From Vibrio brasiliensis LMG 20546 (GTDB lineage: Bacteria; Pseudomonadota; Gammaproteobacteria; Enterobacterales; Vibrionaceae), in contig NZ_AEVS01000101.1 of NCBI RefSeq assembly GCF_000189255.1, positions 62,001 through 126,000 on the forward strand: a stretch of DNA of 64,000 nt, written 5' to 3'. Position numbers and translations under genes: made by a program. The notes under the pieces were generated by a model that was given only the letters and a program-made list of their open reading frames with translations, did not search any database and was not told the origin of the DNA. Positions 9,538 through 18,484 of the stretch are shown here, piece after piece. Every line of letters starts with the position of its first letter. Position 1 is the first letter of the stretch.

Positions 9538-10656
9538 ATGCCCGTAGAAAACTTGAGTGACTGCACAGTGCTGATTGTCGATGACTGTGCAGAGAATCTG
9601 GCTTTTATGGCCCAAGGCTTGAAAGAGCGTTACCATGTTAAAGCGGCAAAAAGCGGGGAGATGGCACTACATATTCTGGAGCAATTTGATATCGACCTGA
9701 TTTTGCTTGATATAGTGATGCCTGATATCACTGGTTATGATGTGATTCGAGCAGTGACCAATAACCATAAAACGCGCAATATCCCGGTAATATTTCTCAC
9801 CGGAAAGAACTCGCCTGAAGATGAAAAACTTGGCTTTGAGTTGGGAGCCGCGGACTATGTACATAAGCCAGTCAGCATTCCTTTGTTACGCTCAAGAGTA
9901 AAAACACACCTGCAAAACAAACGATCCAAAGACATCCTAATGGATGAAAATGGTTACCTTGAGAAACAGGTCCTGAAACGCTCCTATGAACTGGACCGTA
10001 TGCAGGACGCGGTAGTATTTGCACTAGCAAGTCTTGCAGAGACACGTGACCCTGAAACCGGTAACCATATTCTGCGCACTCAACATTACGTAAAGCTGCT
10101 CGCAGAACAGTTAGCCGAGAAGCCGCATTACAGTGAAATGCTAACCCCAAAAATGATCGATACCTATTTTAAAGCAGCGCCGCTACACGATATTGGCAAA
10201 GTAGGGATTGTCGATTCTATCTTACTCAAGCCCGGCAAACTGACCGACGAAGAGTTTGAGATTATGAAAGACCATGCCAAGCTCGGACTGCTGGCATTGG
10301 AGAAAGCAGAACAACTTTCAGGGGCGAGGAACGAGCTGATCACTGTCGCTAAGGAGATCGCCTACGGCCATCATGAAAAGTGGGATGGTTCAGGATACCC
10401 CAATGGTTATAGCGGTGATGCGATTCCACTTAGCGCCAGACTGATGGCACTGGCGGATGTTTATGATGCGCTGCGGTGTCGCCGAGTCTACAAAGCCCCT
10501 ATGAGTCACGACAAAGCGAAACAAATCATCATGGAGGGAAGTGGTCAGCATTTTGATCCTGAAGTGATCGAGGCCTTCATTGCTCAGGAAGATCGCTTTA
10601 TCAAAATTGCTGAAGAGTTTGGAGACGAGTCACCGATTGATGACAGCAAGTGGTAA
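9538..10656 (+). CDS. REC-HD-GYP cyclic-di-GMP phosphodiesterase
   Basis: A 372-residue response regulator whose output is an HD-GYP domain, expected to hydrolyse cyclic-di-GMP. The receiver (about 10-125) has the acceptor aspartate in LILLDIVMP near residue 58 and a K in YVHKP. The HD-GYP domain (about 165-355) has the metal-binding HDIGK near 217 and the diagnostic HHEKWDGSGYPNG near 278, so catalytic residues look intact. The ATG at 9538 is chosen because TAGGAT lies seven bases upstream and the receiver starts at once; the frame itself opens at 9499. The gene is divergent from the hybrid kinase, which strongly suggests a kinase/regulator pair. Confidence 0.9.
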   Translation: MPVENLSDCTVLIVDDCAENLAFMAQGLKERYHVKAAKSGEMALHILEQFDIDLILLDIVMPDITGYDVIRAVTNNHKTRNIPVIFLTGKNSPEDEKLGFELGAADYVHKPVSIPLLRSRVKTHLQNKRSKDILMDENGYLEKQVLKRSYELDRMQDAVVFALASLAETRDPETGNHILRTQHYVKLLAEQLAEKPHYSEMLTPKMIDTYFKAAPLHDIGKVGIVDSILLKPGKLTDEEFEIMKDHAKLGLLALEKAEQLSGARNELITVAKEIAYGHHEKWDGSGYPNGYSGDAIPLSARLMALADVYDALRCRRVYKAPMSHDKAKQIIMEGSGQHFDPEVIEAFIAQEDRFIKIAEEFGDESPIDDSKW

Positions 10657-10750
10657 CCCTTGTCGAGTTAGCTCTTGTTAACGACCGCCTAATTACAAAT
10701 CCTTGATAAATGTAAAAAACGTAAATACACGGTACATGGTTACAAATCTA

Positions 10751-10769
10751 AATGATAATGCATTGCATT
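10751..10769 (+). promoter_or_regulatory. Fur box upstream of the vct operon
   Basis: AATGATAATGCATTGCATT matches 13 of 16 fixed positions of the 19-base Vibrio Fur consensus (AATGANAATNATTNTCATT). It lies about 20 bases ahead of the vctP start, where Fur-Fe would block transcription. Confidence 0.75.
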
Positions 10770-10789
10770 TGTAATTATGGAGTCTAACA

Positions 10790-11701
10790 ATGAAATTGTC
10801 TGCCGTTGCGCTGCTAGCCAGCCTGAGTGTATTTGGTGCCAGTGCGAAAATGGTTGAAGTTGAGCACGCACAAGGAACGACTAAACTTGATTCAAACCCT
10901 GAGCGAGTGGTCGTAATTGGCCTTGGAGCCCTGGATACTGTCAAAGCAATGGGTGTGGAACCTGTAGCTGTCTCAACGGTAAGTATGTTCCCTGATTACC
11001 TTGCAGAATATCGCGATTACCAGTTTGTCTCTGCAGGTAGCTTGCATGAACCTAATTTTGAAGCGATCTACATGCAAAAGCCGGATCTGATTATTGTTGG
11101 TTCTCGCGCTGCACCTAAGTACAAAGAATTGTCTGAAATTGCGCCAACTATCGTTTTTGCTACCGATGCAAAGCAAGGTTACTGGGAAAGTACACAACAG
11201 CAGTGGCGTAATCTGGCAAAAGTCTTTGAAAAGCAGGAGTTTGTTGAACAGAAAATTAATCAGATTGGTCAAGAGATCGAAGCAATTCGCACTGCAAACC
11301 AGAACAACAAACTTGATGCGCTAACCGTAATGAGTGCGGGTGGCAAGATTACGGCATTTGGTGCTCAGTCTCGCTTCTCTGCTGTCTACAAAGATTTCGG
11401 TTTCCAGGAAACCGTAAAGGGCATTAAAGAGAGCCGTCATGGCGACCTTGTTTCTTACGAATTCATTAGCGAAAAGAACCCATCAACACTGCTTGTTGTC
11501 GATAAAGATCTACTGATTAATAAAGGCAAGGGCAGCACGGTACAACGTGACTTCGAGAATGACCTTGTGAAGTCGACTCAAGCGTATAAGCATGACCGTC
11601 TGGCATATCTGGATATCAATGCATGGTACCTGTCTATTGCGGGTATGCGTGCGACAGAACAGATGATTGCAGATGTAAAGTCCGCTTCAACACCTAACTA
11701 A
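10790..11701 (+). CDS. vctP: siderophore ABC transporter periplasmic binding protein
   Basis: A 303-residue class III binding protein for ferric-siderophore uptake. A signal peptide covers about residues 1-19 (cleavage after SAS or ASA); there is no lipobox cysteine. The mature part has the family landmarks ERVVVIGLGALDTVKAMGV, then KPDLIIVGSRAAPKY near residue 100, and a C-terminal AWYLSIAGM helix. It heads a four-gene operon with two permeases and an ATPase, behind a Fur box. Family and gene order match Vibrio VctPDGC, which imports catechol siderophores such as vibriobactin and enterobactin; FatB-type proteins are the main alternative. Siderophore identity is inferred. No outer-membrane receptor gene is nearby. 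Confidence 0.82.
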   Translation: MKLSAVALLASLSVFGASAKMVEVEHAQGTTKLDSNPERVVVIGLGALDTVKAMGVEPVAVSTVSMFPDYLAEYRDYQFVSAGSLHEPNFEAIYMQKPDLIIVGSRAAPKYKELSEIAPTIVFATDAKQGYWESTQQQWRNLAKVFEKQEFVEQKINQIGQEIEAIRTANQNNKLDALTVMSAGGKITAFGAQSRFSAVYKDFGFQETVKGIKESRHGDLVSYEFISEKNPSTLLVVDKDLLINKGKGSTVQRDFENDLVKSTQAYKHDRLAYLDINAWYLSIAGMRATEQMIADVKSASTPN

Positions 11702-11725
11702 TTAACAACCAATAATAATAACAAT

Positions 11726-11754
11726 AAGCCTCAAGCGTTTGCGCTTGAGGCTTT
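11726..11754 (+). terminator. intercistronic hairpin between vctP and vctD
   Basis: A 12-bp stem (AAGCCTCAAGCG / CGCTTGAGGCTT) with loop TTTG ends just before the vctD start. The GAGG that would serve as vctD ribosome site lies inside the right arm. It probably acts as a partial terminator or RNA-stabilising structure that raises binding-protein output relative to the permeases. Confidence 0.75.
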
Positions 11755-11760
11755 GTGCTG

Positions 11761-12708
11761 ATGAGGCCAAGAGTGAAAAGACTATTGCTGATACTGATTG
11801 TTTTAAGTATCGCGTCGCTGTTTGTTGGTGTAGGGCAACTGACTCTTACATCATTACTTGCCGGAGATAGCGCAAGCTGGCATTTGCTGTTTACCAGTCG
11901 GATTCCTCGCTTAATCGCCGTATTGCTCGCAGGAGCAGGGCTCAGTATTGCCGGGCTTATTATGCAGCAAATCAGCCAGAACAGATTTGCATCCCCTTCG
12001 ACATCAGGAACTGTTGAGTGCGCAATGCTTGGCTACGTTCTGAGTTTGGTGTTGTTTGGTAATGGCCAGCAACTTTGGATGATCTTTGCCGTGTCAATGG
12101 CGGGCACGCTGCTATTTGTGCAATTCATTAACCGTGTCCAGTTTAAAAACGCCATCTTTGTCCCTTTAATCGGTATTATTTTTGGTAACGTAGTGGATTC
12201 ACTGGCGACATTTATCGCGTATAAATATGATGCATTGCAAAACCTCTCAAGCTGGACGATTGCAAACTTTGCCAATCTGCTTCAGGGCGACTACGAACTG
12301 CTTTATATCGCTATTCCAGTTGCAATACTCAGCTACCTATATGCGGCACGAATCTCTGCTGTTGGGCTGGGCAAAGACTTCGCGACTAACTTAGGCCTCA
12401 ATTACCAACAAGTACTTATTCTGGGTGTACTACTGGTGTCGGTGATGTCAGCAACCGTAGTCATGATCGTTGGTATGTTGCCATTCTTAGGCTTGATCGT
12501 GCCCAACCTTGTTAGTCAGTTTTATGGCGACAACCTACGCAAAAATATCCCGATTACCGCGATACTAGGTGCCTTGATTGTGCTGTGTTGTGATCTGGCA
12601 GGGCGGGTAATCATCTTCCCTTACGAAATCCCGATTTCGACCATCATTAGTATTCTCGGCGGTTCGGTGTTTATCTACTTCATTCTCAAGGGGCAAAAAA
12701 ATGCGTGA
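11761..12708 (+). CDS. vctD: siderophore ABC transporter permease
   Basis: A 315-residue FecCD-type inner-membrane permease with about nine hydrophobic segments. It carries the family motif ASPSTSGTVECAMLG near residue 80 (the G-T/S region after IMQQISQNRFASP) and the cytoplasmic coupling segment GMLPFLGLIVPNLV near 240. The open frame allows a GTG at 11755, ATG at 11761 and GTG at 11773; the ATG is taken because GAGG sits ten bases ahead, though that site is buried in the preceding hairpin. The last eight bases overlap vctG, implying translational coupling. With VctG it forms the membrane channel for ferric siderophore. Confidence 0.82.
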   Translation: MRPRVKRLLLILIVLSIASLFVGVGQLTLTSLLAGDSASWHLLFTSRIPRLIAVLLAGAGLSIAGLIMQQISQNRFASPSTSGTVECAMLGYVLSLVLFGNGQQLWMIFAVSMAGTLLFVQFINRVQFKNAIFVPLIGIIFGNVVDSLATFIAYKYDALQNLSSWTIANFANLLQGDYELLYIAIPVAILSYLYAARISAVGLGKDFATNLGLNYQQVLILGVLLVSVMSATVVMIVGMLPFLGLIVPNLVSQFYGDNLRKNIPITAILGALIVLCCDLAGRVIIFPYEIPISTIISILGGSVFIYFILKGQKNA

Positions 12709-13651
12709 TAGCACTAAGCTCATCGCTGTTGCGTTTATTGTCATTGTTTTGTGCGCGATGTTTATTGGCATTGGCCTTACCAGCGATAACTACCAATACT
12801 TTTTATCTCGTCGTATTCCTAAAGTTATGGCGATGGTGATTGCCGGGATTGCGATTGGTCAGTCGGCACTGGTCTTTCAGACCATCACTCACAACCGTAT
12901 TCTGACGCCAAGTATTATGGGTTTTGATTCGTTGTATATGTTTACTCAGGTGCTGGTGGTTGTCACATTCGGTGGCATGAGTAGCGTAGCGCTCAATGCT
13001 TACCTCAACTTCAGCTTATCTGTTGCAGTCATGCTGGGCTTCTCTTTGCTGCTGTTTAGTTTCTACTTCAAGGGTAAGAACCAGAACCTGATGGTATTGT
13101 TATTGCTAGGCGTAATCCTGGGCCAGCTTTTTAGCAGCATCTCTTCGTTTTTCACTATGCTAATGGATCCGAACGATTTTGCTGCAGTGCAGGCGAACAT
13201 GTTCGCCAGCTTCAACAATATTAAGGTCGAACTGGTCTATTACTGCGTGCCACTGCTTGCGGTGATCAGCATTGCGTTATACCGACTCCATCGCGTGCTT
13301 GACGTATTCTGGCTTGATAAAGATAACGCCATCAGTCTCGGTGTGGATGTTAAACGTGTGACCATGCAAGTGTTGGTACTGAGCGCCGCATTAATTGCGA
13401 TCTCAACTGCGCTGATTGGTCCGATTATGTTCTTCGGTTTATTAGTAACCAATCTGGCCAGAGAGATGTTCAAATCGTATCAACATAAGGTGCTGATTTG
13501 GGGTGTGTCTCTACTGTCAATTGCGTTACTTCTTGGCGGACAATGGGTTGTAGAGAACCTGTTTGACTTCTCAACCACGATTAGCGTGGTAATCAACTTT
13601 GTCGGCGGTGTTTATTTCTTAACCATGTTGCTGCGCAACAAGATTGTTTAG
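12701..13651 (+). CDS. vctG: siderophore ABC transporter permease
   Basis: The second FecCD-family permease, 316 residues, with about nine membrane segments. Its N-terminal half contains ALVFQTITHNRILTPSIMGF (the conserved substrate-path motif) and the C-terminal half has GPIMFFGLLVTNLARE, which corresponds to the coupling helix that contacts the ATPase. It overlaps vctD by eight bases and is followed after seven bases by vctC. Expected to be co-regulated by iron through the Fur box upstream of vctP. Confidence 0.83.
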   Translation: MRDSTKLIAVAFIVIVLCAMFIGIGLTSDNYQYFLSRRIPKVMAMVIAGIAIGQSALVFQTITHNRILTPSIMGFDSLYMFTQVLVVVTFGGMSSVALNAYLNFSLSVAVMLGFSLLLFSFYFKGKNQNLMVLLLLGVILGQLFSSISSFFTMLMDPNDFAAVQANMFASFNNIKVELVYYCVPLLAVISIALYRLHRVLDVFWLDKDNAISLGVDVKRVTMQVLVLSAALIAISTALIGPIMFFGLLVTNLAREMFKSYQHKVLIWGVSLLSIALLLGGQWVVENLFDFSTTISVVINFVGGVYFLTMLLRNKIV

Positions 13652-13658
13652 GTTCAAA

Positions 13659-14414
13659 ATGATTTCTTTAAAAAGTCTTACTAAGGTATTTGGTCAGTTT
13701 ACCGTGGTTGAGAATGCCAGTGCTGAGTTTGAAAAAGGTCAGGTAACGTCAATTATCGGTCCGAATGGGGCGGGTAAAAGTACCTTGCTTTCGATGGCGA
13801 GTCGTCTGGTTTCAAGCGACAAAGGCGAGGTCTTGATTGACTGCAAAGAGCTCAGTGAGTGGGACAGCAAAGAACTGGCAAAGCGCCTTGCAGTACTGCG
13901 TCAGGCTAACAGTATCACGATGCGTTTTACGGTCAGAGAGATGGTCTCATTTGGTCGTTTTCCTTATTCGCAAGGGAAACTGAACCAGCAGGATCAAGAG
14001 GTGATCGATAAGGCGATAGAGTATCTTGATTTGACGGAGATTCAACATAAGTATCTTGATGAACTGAGTGGTGGACAGCGTCAACTATCGTTTATTGCCA
14101 TGGTGATGGCGCAGGACACCGACTATGTTTTCTTGGATGAACCGCTCAACAACCTTGATATTAAGCACTCTCTACAAATCATGAAGAACATCAGACGCTT
14201 AGCGCACGAGATGAACAAAGCCGTTGTCGTGGTGATTCACGACATCAACTTTGCTGCCTGTTACTCGGATATCATCATTGCGTTGAAGAAAGGCAAGATT
14301 GTCGCTCAGGGCAGTGTAGAAGAGGTAATTCAGGCTGATATCTTAGAGAGTATTTATGAAACGCCATTTAACATCGTCGAAGTAGGCGGCAAGCGCATGT
14401 GTACCTACTATTAA
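13659..14414 (+). CDS. vctC: siderophore ABC transporter ATPase
   Basis: A 251-residue nucleotide-binding subunit that powers siderophore import. All ABC motifs are intact: Walker A GPNGAGKST near residue 34, signature LSGGQRQ near 136, Walker B VFLDEPLNNLD near 157 and an H-loop histidine in VVVIHDIN. The frame can be read from a TTG at 13644, but the ATG at 13659 has AGGT six bases upstream. Last gene of the vct operon; a bidirectional terminator follows. Confidence 0.88.
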   Translation: MISLKSLTKVFGQFTVVENASAEFEKGQVTSIIGPNGAGKSTLLSMASRLVSSDKGEVLIDCKELSEWDSKELAKRLAVLRQANSITMRFTVREMVSFGRFPYSQGKLNQQDQEVIDKAIEYLDLTEIQHKYLDELSGGQRQLSFIAMVMAQDTDYVFLDEPLNNLDIKHSLQIMKNIRRLAHEMNKAVVVVIHDINFAACYSDIIIALKKGKIVAQGSVEEVIQADILESIYETPFNIVEVGGKRMCTYY

Positions 14415-14428
14415 GTCCATTCAGTGCT

Positions 14429-14455
14429 AAAAAGCCTCGAAATACGAGGCTTTTT
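14429..14455. terminator. bidirectional terminator between vctC and cueR
   Basis: Eleven-base stem AAAAAGCCTCG / CGAGGCTTTTT with a short AAATA loop. A-rich on one side and T-rich on the other, so it can end both convergent transcripts. Confidence 0.88.
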
Positions 14456-14459
14456 ATGA

Positions 14460-14852
14460 TTATTCCGCTTTGGTGAGGTCTTCAATGATAGGGCAGCTAC
14501 TCCCTGAATCACCGGGACAGGCAGACACCCATTTTTTAAGCTGACGCTCAATCTCTTGCAGTTCACGGATCTTGATTTCAACCTCGCGCAATTTTTCCTT
14601 TGCCTTGGCTTTAACTTCGCTGCTTTTTCGATTGGAATTGTGGGCTAACTGAACCAACTCTTTACATTCGATCAGAGAAAAGCCCGCATTTTTAGCTCGT
14701 GAAATCAGATTGAGCTCCTGAACATGCTGCTCAGAATACTCTCGGTAACCGGATTCGCTTCTGTGTGGCGCAGTGATGAGCTCTTTATCTTCGTACAGTC
14801 GAATAGACTTACTTGATAGACCTGTCAGCTTAGATACAGCTCCGATATTCAT
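14460..14852 (-). CDS. cueR: MerR-family copper-responsive regulator
   Basis: A 130-residue MerR-type activator. The N-terminal helix-turn-helix (about 1-70) starts MNIGAVSKLTGLSSKSIRLY, followed by the dimerisation helix. The C-terminal metal loop has two cysteines spaced CPGDSGSSC, the spacing of Cys112 and Cys120 in E. coli CueR, followed by PIIEDL as in CueR. CueR senses Cu(I), Ag(I) or Au(I) and activates copper efflux genes. No copA or multicopper oxidase gene lies beside it here, so its regulon must be elsewhere; a CueR paralogue with another metal preference is possible. Confidence 0.8.
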   Translation of the reverse strand: MNIGAVSKLTGLSSKSIRLYEDKELITAPHRSESGYREYSEQHVQELNLISRAKNAGFSLIECKELVQLAHNSNRKSSEVKAKAKEKLREVEIKIRELQEIERQLKKWVSACPGDSGSSCPIIEDLTKAE

Positions 14853-15196
14853 TTTGTTTCCTTAGTGAGTTAGACACGGCTAATTCTACTTTGACACTGT
14901 TTTACTATGTTTGTTCTCAAAAGGCTAGGCAAGGGTAGAAAAGGGCACCATACAAGAGTGCCAATCGTTATCGTGATGCATAATCATATGTCGAATAATT
15001 ATCCAAAACTGACAAAAATCACATTAATTTTTGAGTTCGAATTAAATGCCCAATTGCGATAGATCAACAAAAGTTTGTTTGTTTTGTTGAAGAAGTATAA
15101 ATAAAGTTGAAACATTCAAAAAATATTGAATAATAGAATCCACAAAACTATAGAAGTGTGATGCTTCATCAATCAGTCTGAAACAGGAACATATCC
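14853..15196. promoter_or_regulatory. cueR/ackA divergent region with inverted repeat
   Basis: A 344-base divergent promoter region. Its clearest element is a perfect nine-base inverted repeat, TCAACAAAA (15064-15072) and TTTTGTTGA (15082-15090), with a nine-base spacer, about 110 bases ahead of ackA. It has the form of a dimeric regulator site. The rest is AT-rich. Confidence 0.45.
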
Positions 15197-16390
15197 ATGT
15201 CGAACACATTTGTGCTGGTCATTAACTCTGGTAGCTCTTCATTAAAATTTGCCGTTATCGACTCTCAGTCGGGCGAAGCGATTGTTAGCGGCCTGGGCGA
15301 GTGCTTTGGCTTGCCGGAAGCTGTAATCAGCTGGAAGTACAATGGTGAAAAAACAGAAGAAACCATTGATGCACCGGACAACCACCACCAACACGCGATT
15401 GACCGCATCGTGGCGCTAATGGACACATTAGGCTTCAACAATGATCTCGTGGCTGTAGGCCACCGCATTGTACACGGCGGAGAAAAATTCACTTCGACAG
15501 TACGTATTGATGACGAAGTTTTAGCAGAAATTGAAAGCCTGTCAGACTTGGCACCGCTCCACAACCCAGCAGGTGCGATTGGCATCGAAGCGTCGATGAA
15601 AGCCTTCCCAAGCCTGCCACAATTTGCTGTGTTTGATACGGCTTTCCACCAAACTATGCCACAGAAAGCTTTCACTGGCGCAATCTCTAACGAGCTATAC
15701 AAAGAATACGGTATTCGTCGTTACGGTTTCCACGGTACTAGTCATTACTTTGTTAGCCGCGAAGCCGCTAAGATGCTTAATAAGCCAGTTGAACAAGCGA
15801 GCTTTATCTCTGTTCACCTGGGTAATGGTGCGTCAGTATGTGCGATTGAAAATGGTCAGTCAGTAGATACTTCAATGGGCTTTACACCACTTGCTGGTCT
15901 GATGATGGGTACTCGCTCTGGCGACCTTGACCCAGGTATCATTGAGTTCCTGATGAAGAAAGGCTGGAGCCAAGAGAAAGTCTTCGAAACGCTAAACAAA
16001 AAATCAGGTTTCTTGGGCGTTTCTGGCCTGACATCAGATGCGCGTGGCATTCTGGAAGCGATGGAAAATGGTCACGAAGGTGCCAAGCTGGCGTTTGAAG
16101 TATTTACCTACCGCGTAGCGAAATACATTGGTTCTTACCTGATCCCATTAAACCACCTGGATGCAATCATCTTCACTGGTGGTATCGGTGAGAACTCTCT
16201 ACCTATTCGTCGTGAGATTCTGAACAACCTTAACCTACTTGGCTTTATCGAAGACGAGAAGGGCAATGAAGACGCTCGTTTTGGCGCAGCAGGTATCATT
16301 GCTAAGTCTGAAATGCTAAACGCAGTAGCGATGGTGATTCCAACCAACGAAGAATTCGTAATCGCACAGCAGTCAGTAGAACTGCTGTAA
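15197..16390 (+). CDS. ackA: acetate kinase
   Basis: A 397-residue acetate kinase, full length for the family. It interconverts acetate and acetyl phosphate with ATP. The N-terminal signature VLVINSGSSSLKF, the GHRIVHGGEKF segment, the catalytic-arginine region MGTRSGDLDPG and the adenosine motif FTGGIGENS are all present. An AGGAAC ribosome site precedes the ATG. The usual partner pta (phosphate acetyltransferase) is absent, so this is probably the second, solitary acetate kinase found on Vibrio chromosome II. A strong terminator follows. Confidence 0.95.
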   Translation: MSNTFVLVINSGSSSLKFAVIDSQSGEAIVSGLGECFGLPEAVISWKYNGEKTEETIDAPDNHHQHAIDRIVALMDTLGFNNDLVAVGHRIVHGGEKFTSTVRIDDEVLAEIESLSDLAPLHNPAGAIGIEASMKAFPSLPQFAVFDTAFHQTMPQKAFTGAISNELYKEYGIRRYGFHGTSHYFVSREAAKMLNKPVEQASFISVHLGNGASVCAIENGQSVDTSMGFTPLAGLMMGTRSGDLDPGIIEFLMKKGWSQEKVFETLNKKSGFLGVSGLTSDARGILEAMENGHEGAKLAFEVFTYRVAKYIGSYLIPLNHLDAIIFTGGIGENSLPIRREILNNLNLLGFIEDEKGNEDARFGAAGIIAKSEMLNAVAMVIPTNEEFVIAQQSVELL

Positions 16391-16412
16391 TAGAGCCTAA
16401 AATCAGATAAGC

Positions 16413-16441
16413 AAAAGCGAGCCCAAGTGGCTCGCTTTTTT
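16413..16441 (+). terminator. terminator after ackA
   Basis: Perfect 11-bp stem AAAAGCGAGCC / GGCTCGCTTTT, loop CAAGT, then a T run. A member of the GCGAGC hairpin family that recurs in this window. Confidence 0.93.
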
Positions 16442-16731
16442 GGTTTATATATTGGTTTAACCACCACCATGTGCAGTATAGGGAATCCACTCACGACCTG
16501 CTGAGTTTTGAGCCGATACGATCTTCTCGGATTCGCCACCAGAATAGCTTAAAGGGACAGGCTCCATAAGCCTTTCCATAAGCCGTTTTCGATGCCACTT
16601 CGAGTTGAGTTCTTGAAGAAAAAGGCCGGTGCGTTTGAATAGCATCGAACGCCACCGATTAAACTCAGCATTCCCGAAAGCAAAGCCCACCGAAAGCGGG
16701 CTTTGTTCTCTTTTAGTAACGAGAATAATAA
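16442..16731. other. non-coding or decayed stretch with a hairpin
   Basis: Between the ackA terminator and the protease stop codon. A 77-codon minus-strand frame (16690-16457) spans most of it but has no recognisable domain and no clear ribosome site. A hairpin lies at 16681-16705 (CAAAGCCC / GGGCTTTG) followed by TTCTCTTTT on the plus strand. It could be an old element or a long 3' untranslated region of the protease. Confidence 0.4.
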
Positions 16732-18336
16732 CTAGTAGTTAGCTTGAATGCTGACACCGCTATAGTTTGAGTAACCTTGAATCATGACGTGGTAGCGTCC
16801 ACTTTGTGTCGCGCTGACCGTACATATTTCATTGTTACCGTATTTGAAAGGTCGGCAGTCCCATGCATTCAGTGCTGGTTTTGCACCAAAACGGAGATAC
16901 AAGTCGGCATCGCCAGTACCGCCATACATCTGTACTGTCAGACGCTGTCCTGCTTCTACATCAACATAGTAAGACGCTACTTGACCAGTTGAGCCACTTA
17001 AACCGCTCACTGGCACGCCCGAAGTTAACTTCCCTTCTGGGTCAGGTGTTGGATCAGGTCCACCACAGTCTTGGCCACAATCAGCATCCGTTAAACTATA
17101 AAGCAGCTTGTTCACACTGCCTCTTGTATCCGTCACCTTTCCGCTAGTTGCGCGGCTTATTATCAAGGACTCTACTTGGCTTGGCGACAGCGAACTGTTT
17201 TCTTGAAGATACAGTGCTGCTACACCCGCCACATGTGGCGTAGCCATCGAAGTGCCACTAATGGTTTTGTAACCACCGTCATACCATGCAGATTTGATTT
17301 GTGAGCCTGGCGCGAACACGTCCACACAACTGCCCCAGTTTGAAAAACTCGAACGTGCATCCGTGCTTGTGGTCGAGCCGACAGTCACACCTGTAGCAAC
17401 GCGTGCTGGAGAGTAGTTACACGCATCGGCATTGGAGTTGCCTGCTGCTAGCATAAAGCTGACACCTGACTGAACCGCATTTTGCACCGCGCTATCGAGA
17501 GCGACAGATTGACCGCCACCTAAACTCATATTGGCAACTGAAGGTCCGGAAGCATTCGCAGCCACCCAGTCCACACCGGCGATAACACCAGACGTAGAAC
17601 CCGAACCGCTACAGCTCAATACTCTCACACCGACAAGGTTGACGTTTTTCGCAACACCATACAAGCTACCGCCAATGGTGCCCGCAACGTGTGTACCGTG
17701 TCCATTACAGTCACTTGCATCTGCATCGTTATCGACAAAGTCGTACCCAGAAACCGAGCGCCCACCAAACTCAACGTGTGCATTGTTCACACCGGTATCG
17801 ATAACATAAGCCGTTACCCCAGTCCCGTCAAAGTTGGCACTGTAGTTGTTATCGAGTGGCAAATTACGTTGGTCGATTCGATCTAGTCCCCAAATGGCAT
17901 TGGTTTGATTTGCATCTGCCGGGACTATTGGGTCAAGCGATAGGATTCTGTCTTGCTCAATGTAGTCCACACGAGGATCAGAACGCAGATCTTGTAGCTG
18001 CTCAGGACTCAAGTTAGCGACAAATCCACTTATCGAGTGGTCAAAAACCGACTCCACTTCTATCGAATATAAACCGGACATGCGGTCTACAGACTGTTGC
18101 GTGAATTGCTCGAATTCCGGTGAGCTGCTCGCCATCATTTGCGGTTGTTGAAATACCACTATATAGCGATCTGCAATGGCGGAGTCGTTCGGTGCAAGCA
18201 TTAATGTGGCAGGCAATGTGTCGGGAGCTTGTTGTAACTTTGCGCTGTCCGCAATCTCATTGGATTGTGAAAAAACGATAGAAGAATGAAAACAGAGTGC
18301 CGAAGTGATACAACAACTTAGTAGTTTCTTTAACAT
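16732..18336 (-). CDS. secreted subtilisin-like alkaline serine protease
   Basis: A 534-residue secreted S8 protease, the length of V. alginolyticus alkaline exoprotease A. ATG 18336 (not the frame opening at 18384) gives a clean signal peptide of about 24 residues and has AAGGA upstream. An inhibitor-I9 propeptide (about 60-135, starting DRYIVVFQQP) is followed by the proteinase K-like catalytic domain with Asp near 179 (YVIDTG), His near 213 (NGHGTHVAG) and Ser near 361 (GTSMATPH). After an aspartate/proline linker there is a C-terminal PPC domain (about 435-534) usually trimmed after secretion. Expected to be exported by Sec and type II secretion as a broad-specificity exoprotease. Confidence 0.92.
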   Translation of the reverse strand: MLKKLLSCCITSALCFHSSIVFSQSNEIADSAKLQQAPDTLPATLMLAPNDSAIADRYIVVFQQPQMMASSSPEFEQFTQQSVDRMSGLYSIEVESVFDHSISGFVANLSPEQLQDLRSDPRVDYIEQDRILSLDPIVPADANQTNAIWGLDRIDQRNLPLDNNYSANFDGTGVTAYVIDTGVNNAHVEFGGRSVSGYDFVDNDADASDCNGHGTHVAGTIGGSLYGVAKNVNLVGVRVLSCSGSGSTSGVIAGVDWVAANASGPSVANMSLGGGQSVALDSAVQNAVQSGVSFMLAAGNSNADACNYSPARVATGVTVGSTTSTDARSSFSNWGSCVDVFAPGSQIKSAWYDGGYKTISGTSMATPHVAGVAALYLQENSSLSPSQVESLIISRATSGKVTDTRGSVNKLLYSLTDADCGQDCGGPDPTPDPEGKLTSGVPVSGLSGSTGQVASYYVDVEAGQRLTVQMYGGTGDADLYLRFGAKPALNAWDCRPFKYGNNEICTVSATQSGRYHVMIQGYSNYSGVSIQANY

Positions 18337-18484
18337 AACATGTTCCTTGAAATCATAGTCTTGTTGATTTTTACCTAGTACCAAACTGTCAACACGAAAA
18401 CACAGACAATCAGCGTAGTTCGCTCAATACGTGCTGCAGTGACGCTACACAAGTCAAACTAGACAATAAGCAACTATATGCATA

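Noticed and set aside
9667-10150. Minus-strand frames under the HD-GYP gene
   Set aside because: Shadows of the well supported REC-HD-GYP coding frame.
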